A stretch of 7,044 bases of DNA from Granulicella sp. UBA5172 (GTDB taxonomy: Bacteria; Acidobacteriota; Terriglobia; Terriglobales; Acidobacteriaceae), in contig DHWW01000042.1 of the NCBI GenBank assembly GCA_002413385.1, positions 3,460 to 10,503 on the forward strand, in the 5' to 3' direction. Below the pieces are notes generated by a model. That model saw nothing but the letters and a program-made list of their open reading frames with translations. It was not told the origin of the DNA and ran no database searches. Below are positions 1 to 5,793 of the stretch, one piece after another. Every line of letters begins with the position of its first letter. The stretch's first letter is position 1. The position numbers and the translations under genes were made by a program.

Positions 1-37
1 CCCGCCCCTTCAAAGCGAAGACGTATGCAGAGATTTC
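1..37. other. Short left-edge flank, no feature seen
   Basis: These bases lie downstream of the acyltransferase stop codon. I see no stem-loop followed by a T-run, so no convincing terminator. A small inverted repeat (CTTAA-C-TTAAG, 37-47) straddles the stop codon but is too short to call as a terminator. Confidence 0.4.
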
Positions 38-1066
38 TTAACTTAAGGGCCAGCGGAAGAGCCATCCGATACGCCAGCGCTTCTGCTGGTGCCAGAGGAT
101 TGCGGGCAAGAGGGTGGAGACGATCGTGGGGACAATCAGTTGCAGCCAGAACTCGTGGGTGTGGGCGAAGCGGAGGAGCAATTCGCGGGTGGCTCCCTGG
201 GGGAATTGGGCCAAGAGGAAGATGCCGAGCGAGGCTCTGCCGATCCATGCCCAGGCGTTGCCTGCGGGCGTGTTCTCGATGGTTCTGGCTATGAGGAAGA
301 GACCGAGGGTGCCGGTGAAGCCGAGGGTGACGGCGAGCCATTCGGGTGGGCCGCCGAAGTCGACGGTGGCTCCGAAGTGATAGACGACGAGGGCCTGCAG
401 GGCGAAGAGGATGACCGCGCAGAGCGCCGCGGTCCAGCGGGGAAGGGAGGTGAGTTTGAAGATCAAGCGCCCCACCAGCATGCCTCCCGCGAGAAAGGAA
501 AAGTACCACACGGTTTTGTAAAAGACTTCAAAGCCGAAGGCGGGCATCAGCGAAGCGGCGATGAAGGCGAGGCCGAAGCGTAGCCACGCAGGCAGCTTGT
601 ATGTGACCAGCGCGAGCATGAGGCAGAGAAAAAGAACGGGGAAAAACCAGCCGGCGACTCCATTGATCAGCGAGACTGGAAAGCTCTCCCAGTGGACGGG
701 GTGCGGGTAGCGCTTGAAGCGACTGATGATCGGCTCTATCGCCGAGAGGATGACCGCCCACGCGAGGTAGAGATAGAGGAGGGTCTTCATTTTTTCGAGG
801 ACGAAGTCTTTGGCGCCGCGCCGGTGGATGCTGCCGGCGACGAAGAGGCCGGCGAGAAAGAAGAATGCCGGCATGTGGAAGCTATAGATGAAGAGGTCGG
901 AAAAGTTGCGGGAGGGGGTCGTCCACCAGCCACGCGCGGACATTCCCTGACCTGTGTGTTCGTAGGTGACGAGGAGGATTGCGAAGCCCTTTACGATGTC
1001 CACCGCGTTGGATCGTACCGGTGCGGTAAGGGGATCGATCGGCGGTGTCAGTGCGCGTTCCGTCAT
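38..1066 (-). CDS. Membrane acyltransferase, acyltransferase-3 family
   Basis: A 342-aa polytopic membrane protein of the acyltransferase-3 type, closest in feel to the fucose 4-O-acetylase-like group (COG3594). Such proteins move acetyl or other acyl groups from the cytoplasmic side onto sugars, glycans or lipids; the substrate here cannot be read from sequence. Visible marks are the N-terminal signature DIVKGFAILLVTYEHTGQG (residues 23-41), with the family's Asp23 and His37, and SFHMPAFFFLAGL (62-74), the usual helix-2 motif. About ten hydrophobic segments follow, ending in a basic tail (QQKRWR, 327-332). Near the C-terminus, WIGRASLGIFLLAQ (274-287) aligns with the usual 'lG..SL.IYLlH' motif but carries Gln where many relatives have His. 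The ATG follows the TAA of the alpha-E gene with no spacer, and GGCAGG just upstream can serve as ribosome binding site, so translational coupling is likely. The family call is firm; the substrate is unknown. Confidence 0.88.
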   Translation of the reverse strand: MTERALTPPIDPLTAPVRSNAVDIVKGFAILLVTYEHTGQGMSARGWWTTPSRNFSDLFIYSFHMPAFFFLAGLFVAGSIHRRGAKDFVLEKMKTLLYLYLAWAVILSAIEPIISRFKRYPHPVHWESFPVSLINGVAGWFFPVLFLCLMLALVTYKLPAWLRFGLAFIAASLMPAFGFEVFYKTVWYFSFLAGGMLVGRLIFKLTSLPRWTAALCAVILFALQALVVYHFGATVDFGGPPEWLAVTLGFTGTLGLFLIARTIENTPAGNAWAWIGRASLGIFLLAQFPQGATRELLLRFAHTHEFWLQLIVPTIVSTLLPAILWHQQKRWRIGWLFRWPLS

Positions 1067-2053
1067 TTAACCTGCCAACGCCGCCTGGATCGAATAATCA
1101 ACATAGAGGTGATAAATGGTCTCATGGATGCCCTGGCACTGGCGTTGGATTCCGTGCAGATAGGCAACGACGTCGCCGACAAGAATTTCGTCGACGCTGG
1201 CGAATCCGAGAGAGGCGCTGAGCCTGCCGGAGATGCGGTTTAGCTCCTCGGCACGGGTCTTGCCGGAGCGAAGCTGGATGGCCTGGAGAGCGTATTGGAG
1301 GCTGTCGATGGAGAAGCGGAGGGAGTGGGGGAACTCGGCGTCGAGGAGGAGGAACTCGAGAATGCGGTCGGGTGTGAGGTCTGCGGTGTAGACCTTGCAG
1401 TAGGCTTCGAAGGCTGTTGCCGAACGCAGGAGGCCCATCCATTCCAGATATTCGTTTGCCTCGGCGGCGCGATCGGGTTGCGCCCAGAGGTCTTCGTGGT
1501 AGGCCTCGAGGAGCAGCGTGGTGGCGGAGGCGCGTTCGAGAAAGCGGCCTACCTGGATGAACTGCCAACCCTCGCCGTGCGACATGGTGGAGTCGGTGAC
1601 ACCCTGAAACTGGTGCACTGCCTCCAGCACGTGCTGTAGAAAAGCTGTTGGTCCTTCATTGGATTCGACGCCAGCTTCCATCTGGGTGGCACGCTTGAAC
1701 TCGGGCCGCGTGACTTCGAGATAGAGCGAGTTGAGCTTGTGCCACTGCTCGGTGGAGATCTGCTCTCGCACGTGTCGGGCATTTTCGCGCGCTGCAATAA
1801 TGGAGGACACGACGGAGGATTTGTTGGAGGTGTCGAAGGTGAGGGTGCGGGCTAGTTGATAGGGGTTGCCGTCCCACTTGAGACGCTTCGGTTTGCCCAG
1901 CGCCTGCAGCAGACGCAGCCAACGATGGTCCGAGCTGGTCGAGCTCTCGTCGAGCATGAGATTCAGGTTCACGTCCAGGAGGCGCGTGGTGTGTTCTGCG
2001 CGCTCCAGGTAGCGGCTCATCCAGTACAGTGAATCGGCGACGCGTGAGAGCAT
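1067..2053 (-). CDS. Alpha-E domain protein (DUF403)
   Basis: A 328-aa, almost wholly helical cytoplasmic protein of the alpha-E (DUF403) family. The start MLSRVADSLYWMSRYLERAE is the textbook beginning of this family. Further family blocks are AARENARHVREQIS (87-100) and FIQVGRFLERASATTLLLEA (165-184), which echoes the N-terminal RYLERAEHTTRLLD block (14-27). The biochemical role is undetermined. Comparative genomics ties the family to circularly permuted ATP-grasp enzymes in predicted amidoligase/peptide-modifying operons, and such an ATP-grasp gene lies three genes upstream. I chose the ATG at 2053 because AGGAAAGGAA sits 8 nt before it and the family begins here; the in-frame ATG at 2098 would add 15 unconserved residues and has a poor ribosome binding site. 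The gene is directly followed by the acyltransferase ATG. Confidence 0.93.
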   Translation of the reverse strand: MLSRVADSLYWMSRYLERAEHTTRLLDVNLNLMLDESSTSSDHRWLRLLQALGKPKRLKWDGNPYQLARTLTFDTSNKSSVVSSIIAARENARHVREQISTEQWHKLNSLYLEVTRPEFKRATQMEAGVESNEGPTAFLQHVLEAVHQFQGVTDSTMSHGEGWQFIQVGRFLERASATTLLLEAYHEDLWAQPDRAAEANEYLEWMGLLRSATAFEAYCKVYTADLTPDRILEFLLLDAEFPHSLRFSIDSLQYALQAIQLRSGKTRAEELNRISGRLSASLGFASVDEILVGDVVAYLHGIQRQCQGIHETIYHLYVDYSIQAALAG

Positions 2054-2061
2054 CCGGTCGG

Positions 2062-2071
2062 TTCCTTTCCT
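2062..2071 (-). promoter_or_regulatory. Ribosome binding site of the alpha-E gene
   Basis: On the minus strand this reads AGGAAAGGAA, 8 nt before the ATG at 2053. It decides the start in favour of 2053 over the in-frame ATG at 2098, which lacks a comparable site. Confidence 0.7.
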
Positions 2072-2123
2072 GAATCCATTTTGCTGATTAACCATCACTC
2101 TACACTTACATCCAAAGATCGCA

Positions 2124-3236
2124 TTATGGAACGACTGGCGGGGCCTTCATTAAATCTACAAACAGGTTGTCGAATCTCGTGGTATCGAGATCGTCCTGGA
2201 CATGCACTGGCTGCATTGGACCGAGTGGGCCGGGGAGTGTGGGCTTGTTCGCTGCGGTCCAGGTGAGCGTGTCGCCGTAGTCTGGTCCGTGGGATGTATC
2301 GACGTCCACGTAGAGGGTCTGCTCTTTCGTGATGATCTTTGGATCGAGCCATGCCGCTGCGGCGAGCTCGTCCCAGAGGTAGTAGAACTCGTGGGTGTAC
2401 TTGGCGATGTACTGGGCGGCGGGAGAGTTGGACTGGGCGATCTGGTGCAGCATCTGTGGGGTGAATTGGGTCTTGATGGAGATGTCGACGTCGGTGAGAT
2501 CGATGCGCGGCCAGGGTGCGCGGAGGGTGAGGTGGGCGGCTTCGGGATCGAACCAGAAGTTGAATTCGTGGCGGGGGTGGGCTGCGAATTCGGGGTCGTC
2601 GGTGCGCGGGTTGAGGCTGCCGCCCATGATGACGATGCGCTGGGTGAGCTCGGCGAAGTGGGGGTCGATGGCGAGGGCGAGCGCGATGTTGGTGAGCGGG
2701 CCGGCGGCGTAAATGGTAACGGCGTGAGGATGCGCGTGGACCTGGCGAATGAGGAAGTGCACGGCGTCTTCGGCGAGTGGCTTGGTGGTGGGCTCGCCTT
2801 CGGCCAGGGGAGGGATGACGAAGGGGCCGTGGTAGGGCTGCGCGCTGGTGTGCGCCGCGAGATCGCCCCAGGCTCCGTACCAGGGGAAGCTGCCGATGGC
2901 GGCGGTTTGGCTCATGGATTCGGATTGGGTGCGGAGGAGGGGGAAGACGGCGCCGGGGACTACGGGGACGTCGGTGCGGTGGATGAGCTCGAGCATACGC
3001 AGGGTGTGGGCGACTTCTTCGGGCTCCCACGCGTTGCCGCTGACCATGGTGATGCCGAGGACGCGGACTTGCGGGGATTGGAGGAGGACCATCATGGCCA
3101 TCTGGTTGGAGCCGCCGGGGCCGGAGCCGTCCTGATCGATGAGGACCAGGCGCGGGGATTGGGCCGTGGCGAGGGAGGCTGCTGCGAGTGAGCAGGGAAG
3201 CAGGTAGCGAATCAAAACGGAAGTGAGTTGACGCAT
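2124..3236 (-). CDS. Secreted nucleoside hydrolase-like protein
   Basis: A 370-aa protein of the inosine-uridine-preferring nucleoside hydrolase fold, whose members cleave the N-glycosidic bond of nucleosides to ribose and base. Residues 1-25 form a signal peptide ending in ATA before QS, so export to the periplasm or outside is likely. Family blocks in order: LIDQDGSG (32-39), GITMVSGN (61-68, with the ribose-binding Asn68), AAGPLTNIALAL (177-188), RIVIMGGSLN (200-209), HEFNFWFDPEAA (223-234, Glu224 and Asn226) and WDELAAAAWLDP (288-299). Two departures stand out. The usual N-terminal DTDxGxDD calcium site reads D34-Q-D36 followed by a glycine-rich stretch with Ser43-Asn44 where the Asp pair is expected. 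The active-site His-Asp near the C-terminus reads Trp288-Asp289. Activity or specificity may therefore differ. I chose the ATG at 3236 because it opens directly onto the signal peptide; the longer reading frame to 3398 would overrun the DUF2283 gene. The stop lies 70 nt before the alpha-E start. Confidence 0.88.
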   Translation of the reverse strand: MRQLTSVLIRYLLPCSLAAASLATAQSPRLVLIDQDGSGPGGSNQMAMMVLLQSPQVRVLGITMVSGNAWEPEEVAHTLRMLELIHRTDVPVVPGAVFPLLRTQSESMSQTAAIGSFPWYGAWGDLAAHTSAQPYHGPFVIPPLAEGEPTTKPLAEDAVHFLIRQVHAHPHAVTIYAAGPLTNIALALAIDPHFAELTQRIVIMGGSLNPRTDDPEFAAHPRHEFNFWFDPEAAHLTLRAPWPRIDLTDVDISIKTQFTPQMLHQIAQSNSPAAQYIAKYTHEFYYLWDELAAAAWLDPKIITKEQTLYVDVDTSHGPDYGDTLTWTAANKPTLPGPLGPMQPVHVQDDLDTTRFDNLFVDLMKAPPVVP

Positions 3237-3294
3237 CTTCACAATCTTCAGAGAGTATCTCCGTGGGAATTTCGCGACATCGCAGATGAAGGTC

Positions 3295-3504
3295 TTAGGC
3301 GCTGATGGGTAGCGGCAGGTGCTCGGTTTCAATCTTCGACAGGTCGAGAGACTTCGAAGCGTGCTGGATATCGAGGCCAACGATGCGACCCTGGTCATCG
3401 TAGTCTGCGACCAGACCCTCGGAAATCTCCTTTGAGTCGGAGCTGGGCGAGGTGCTGAGGTCGATATAGAGAGAGTCAGTCTCAGGATAGTAGTGAAGCT
3501 TCAT
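3295..3504 (-). CDS. DUF2283 family small protein
   Basis: A 69-aa protein matching the DUF2283 pattern: YYPETDSLYIDL (5-16), then KEISEGLVADYDDQGRIVGL (25-44) and DIQHASKSL (45-53). Known members are short proteins of undefined biochemistry, frequently encoded next to a small partner gene in toxin-antitoxin-like pairs. Here the ATG overlaps the stop of the upstream 80-aa gene as ATGA, and a strong AAGGAGG lies 5 nt before the ATG inside the upstream gene's last codons, so the two are co-translated. The family call is secure; an antitoxin-like role is only an inference from the gene pairing. Confidence 0.88.
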   Translation of the reverse strand: MKLHYYPETDSLYIDLSTSPSSDSKEISEGLVADYDDQGRIVGLDIQHASKSLDLSKIETEHLPLPISA

Positions 3505-3743
3505 GGCTGCCTCCTTGGAAACCCGCTGTCGGGAAAGGCGTTGTGGAGTGTCTCTCCATCTTCAAGAGTAACAACTCGAAGGGCCTTTCCGTCGAGTTCT
3601 TTAATGTAACCCCAGAATCGAATGCGTCCGTCCGACTGGATCTCTTTTCGCTCGGGATTTGCCACTACTGCAAGGCACCACTCCGGGACGATATAGGGGC
3701 GTTTGCGTAGAACTTGTTCGCGGAAATATTTTGTTGACTTCAA
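3501..3743 (-). CDS. Small conserved protein, partner of DUF2283 (TTG start)
   Basis: An 80-aa protein that I recognise only as a type commonly found beside DUF2283 genes, possibly related to the DUF4258/BrnT-like small toxin folds; this relation is uncertain. Visible features are a basic N-terminus (KYFREQVLRKRPYI, 5-18), an EWC motif (21-23), the strand-like DGRIRFWGYIKELDGKALRVVTL (38-60), and ETLHNAFPDSGF (64-75), with a His-Asn pair and a terminal loop that may form a functional site. The start is TTG at 3743: there is no internal Met, an in-frame stop lies upstream at 3768-3770, and GGAG sits 9 nt before the TTG (3753-3756). The gene starts 19 nt after the ATP-grasp stop and overlaps the DUF2283 gene by 4 nt. 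A toxin-like role is possible but unproven. Confidence 0.75.
   Translation of the reverse strand: MKSTKYFREQVLRKRPYIVPEWCLAVVANPERKEIQSDGRIRFWGYIKELDGKALRVVTLEDGETLHNAFPDSGFPRRQP
3510..3516 (-). promoter_or_regulatory. Strong ribosome binding site of the DUF2283 gene
   Basis: The minus strand reads AAGGAGG, 5 nt from the ATG at 3504. It lies within the 3' end of the preceding 80-aa gene, so the downstream protein has its own strong initiation signal as well as coupling through the ATGA overlap. Confidence 0.8.
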
Positions 3744-3762
3744 CTCTGGTTGCTCCGCGGTT

Positions 3763-5238
3763 CTAGCTCAGGACCCATGTGTCTTTGCTGCCACCGCCCT
3801 GGGAGCTGTTGACTACGAGGGAGCCTCGCTTGAGGGCTACGCGGGTGAGGCCGCCGGGGACGATGGCGACCTTGTCGCCGTAGAGGACGTAGGGGCGGAG
3901 GTCGACGTGGCGGGGCTCTAGTTCGTCGCCGATGAGGCAGGGGGCGCGGGAGAAGCTGATGGTGGGCTGCGCGATGTAGTTGCGGGGGTTGGCCTTGATT
4001 TTTTCGGCGAAGATTTCACGCTCCTTCGCGGTGGACTGCGTGCCGATGAGCATGCCGTAACCGCCTGATTCGCCGACGGCTTTGACGACCAGTTTGTCGA
4101 GGTTGGCGAGGACGTAGTTGCGCTCTTTTTCGCGGGTGCAGAGGAAGGTTTCGACGTTGTTGAGGACGGGCTCTTCGCTGAGGTAGTAGCGGATGATGTC
4201 GGGGACGTAGGCGTAGAGGGCCTTGTCGTCGGCGACGCCGGTGCCGAACGCGTTGGCGAGGGTGACGTTGCCTGCGCGGTAGGCGTTGAAGAGGCCGGCG
4301 GCGCCGAGGATGGAGTCGGTGCGGAAGGAGAGGGGGTCGATGAAGTCGTCGTCGACTCTCCTGTAAATTACGTCGACTCTGCGGAGGCCGCTGGTGGTGC
4401 GCATGTAGCAGACGTTGTCATGCACGACGAGGTCGCGGCCTTCGACGAGCTCGATGCCCATCTGGCGGGCGAGGTAGGCGTGCTCGAAGTAGGCGGAGTT
4501 GAAGACGCCGGGGGAGAGCAGGACGATGTTGGGCTCGGGGCGGCCTTCGGGTGCGAGCGAACGCAGGGTGCCGAGAAGGAGCTGGGTGTATTGCTCGATG
4601 GGCTTGACGTTATAGTTGCGGAAGAGCTGGGGGAAGATGCGCTTCATGACGCGCCGGTTGGTGAGCATGTAGCTGACGCCGGAGGGGACGCGAAGATTGT
4701 CTTCGAGGACTACGAAGTCGCCGTTTTCAAGGCGGATGAGGTCTGTGCCGCAGACAGCGATGTAGACGTTGCGGGGGACCTGCAGGCCGACCATCTGACG
4801 GCGGAAGTGCTGGCAGGAGTAGACGATCTCGCGGGGGACGATGCCGTCCTTGAGGATGCGGCCTTCGTTGTAGATGTCTTTGAGGAAGAGATTGAGGGCG
4901 GTGATGCGCTGGGTTAAGCCGCGCTCGACCTTGGCCCACTCGGCGCTGGTGATGATGCGCGGGAGGAGGTCGTAGGGGAAGATTTTCTCGGTGCCTTCTT
5001 CGCGGCCGTAGACGGTGAAGGTGATGCCCTGGTTGAGGAAGCTGAGGTCGGCCGCCTGCTTGCGGCGCTGGACTTCAGCCTGCGGCAGGGTGGCGAAGTG
5101 TTCCAGTAGAGGTGCATACTGCTCGCGCAGATGATCTTTGTCGGCGAACATCTCGTCGAACGTGTGATCGAGCAGGTAATGCTTCAGCGCATTTTTCTGG
5201 TACTGGCTGACGGGTAGGGCCGGCGCAGGATTCTCCAT
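3763..5238 (-). CDS. Circularly permuted type 2 ATP-grasp protein
   Basis: A 491-aa protein of the circularly permuted ATP-grasp family (DUF404/DUF407, CP_ATPgrasp_2), predicted to use ATP to activate a carboxylate and form an amide or peptide bond; the substrate is unknown. Family blocks run the full length: the N-terminal FDEMF (27-31), NQGITFTVY (69-77), [16 protein letters not shown] (177-192), [13 protein letters not shown] (291-303), [17 protein letters not shown] (323-339), the nucleotide-binding [13 protein letters not shown] (384-396), [13 protein letters not shown] (444-456), PGGLTRVAL (461-469) and the C-terminal [14 protein letters not shown] (477-490). Length is normal and no key block is missing. 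It is the first gene of the minus-strand block. The ATG at 5238 fits the family N-terminus, although no Shine-Dalgarno sequence is visible. Its usual partner, alpha-E, is present but three genes downstream rather than adjacent. Confidence 0.95.
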   Translation of the reverse strand: MENPAPALPVSQYQKNALKHYLLDHTFDEMFADKDHLREQYAPLLEHFATLPQAEVQRRKQAADLSFLNQGITFTVYGREEGTEKIFPYDLLPRIITSAEWAKVERGLTQRITALNLFLKDIYNEGRILKDGIVPREIVYSCQHFRRQMVGLQVPRNVYIAVCGTDLIRLENGDFVVLEDNLRVPSGVSYMLTNRRVMKRIFPQLFRNYNVKPIEQYTQLLLGTLRSLAPEGRPEPNIVLLSPGVFNSAYFEHAYLARQMGIELVEGRDLVVHDNVCYMRTTSGLRRVDVIYRRVDDDFIDPLSFRTDSILGAAGLFNAYRAGNVTLANAFGTGVADDKALYAYVPDIIRYYLSEEPVLNNVETFLCTREKERNYVLANLDKLVVKAVGESGGYGMLIGTQSTAKEREIFAEKIKANPRNYIAQPTISFSRAPCLIGDELEPRHVDLRPYVLYGDKVAIVPGGLTRVALKRGSLVVNSSQGGGSKDTWVLS

Positions 5239-5310
5239 GGGTTGAGACTAACGTATAGGGCAAGCAAACGGCGCCGCTACGGAGGTGGCTGGGTGGCGGC
5301 CCGGGTGGAA

Positions 5311-5532
5311 TTACTTGACGAAAACGCCGACAACCATTTCGGTGCCAGCACCGAGCTCAACATCATGCTTCTGGGCGAGGGTCGCCTCAATGTACTGCGA
5401 TGACAGGCATCCGCGCAAAGCATTCAGATCTCGCGGGCGACCGTGCAGGAGTAGCCCTGCCCGGTCCGGGTGGGTACTGGTTATAGGCTGTGTCGGGAGG
5501 TTACAAGGTGCTGGAGAGGGGTGGCTGTTCAT
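5311..5532 (-). CDS. Doubtful 73-aa orphan reading frame
   Basis: An ATG-initiated frame with a plausible GAGG ribosome binding site about 9 nt upstream, ending in TAA 73 nt before the ATP-grasp ATG, so it could lead that operon. I recognise no family. The N-terminal half is rich in Pro, Ser and Thr (residues 1-25), which looks non-coding. The C-terminal half (about 36-73, ending GAGTEMVVGVFVK) looks more protein-like. It may be a real small gene, a decayed remnant or chance. Confidence 0.22.
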   Translation of the reverse strand: MNSHPSPAPCNLPTQPITSTHPDRAGLLLHGRPRDLNALRGCLSSQYIEATLAQKHDVELGAGTEMVVGVFVK

Positions 5533-5777
5533 CGTAACGCACCTCGCTGGCAGGCCGGACTGAACGGCTGGCGAGGAAGGTCCGACGGTGTGCGCCGCTC
5601 GAAATTATGGACAGTTTGGCACGGATGATGGCAATCGTCACCTCGTAGGCGGTTGCAACTGGTAGACTAAGAGTAACGTGTTTTTCGCTGGAATCGTCAG
5701 CGGTAAGCGCACCCCACACGAGAGTTGATTCCGCGCCCGTAGTCCTGCGCACCCTCGAAAATCAGAAGATTCAGAAT

Positions 5778-5783
5778 AGGAAG
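5778..5783 (+). promoter_or_regulatory. Probable ribosome binding site of typA
   Basis: AGGAAG lies 10 nt before the GTG at 5794, slightly long but usable. It supports the GTG start, from which the conserved TypA N-terminus follows. Confidence 0.5.
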
Positions 5784-5793
5784 TCCCAACGCA

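Larger units (their letters stand above)
5239..5793. other. Divergent intergenic region, 555 bp, mostly without a gene
   Basis: This stretch lies between the ATP-grasp gene (minus) and typA (plus) and should hold both promoters. I found no tRNA or rRNA and no terminator. A TATACG on the minus strand (5252-5257) could be a -10 element. It would start the ATP-grasp transcript only about 7 nt before the ATG, which fits the lack of a Shine-Dalgarno sequence there, but no good -35 is visible. Short GC-rich inverted repeats occur at 5445-5460 (GCAGG/CCTGC) and 5460-5470 (CCCGG-T-CCGGG). One weak minus-strand reading frame (5311-5532) is listed separately. Confidence 0.5.

Noticed and set aside
2054..2098. 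15-residue N-terminal extension of the alpha-E protein
   Set aside because: The family begins at MLSRVADSLYW, and the strong ribosome binding site serves the ATG at 2053.
2202..3191. 329-aa plus-strand and 311-aa minus-strand (2095-3030) open frames over the nucleoside hydrolase gene
   Set aside because: The plus frame is dominated by Gly, Val, Glu and Asp and the minus frame by Arg, Pro and His, the composition expected of shadow frames. The nucleoside hydrolase frame has clear family motifs in order.
3237..3398. N-terminal 54-residue extension of the nucleoside hydrolase frame
   Set aside because: It would overlap the DUF2283 gene and hide the signal peptide. The ATG at 3236 gives a normal exported protein start.
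5460..5470. CCCGG-T-CCGGG inverted repeat as terminator or operator
   Set aside because: The arms are only 5 bp with a 1-nt centre and no T-run, and such repeats are expected by chance in GC-rich DNA.
5501..5752. 83-aa minus-strand frame whose start faintly recalls an FtsZ-like segment (LVWGALTADDSSEKHVTLSL)
   Set aside because: The likeness covers only about 25 residues with no supporting motif on either side. The start is GTG without a good ribosome binding site, and it overlaps another weak frame.
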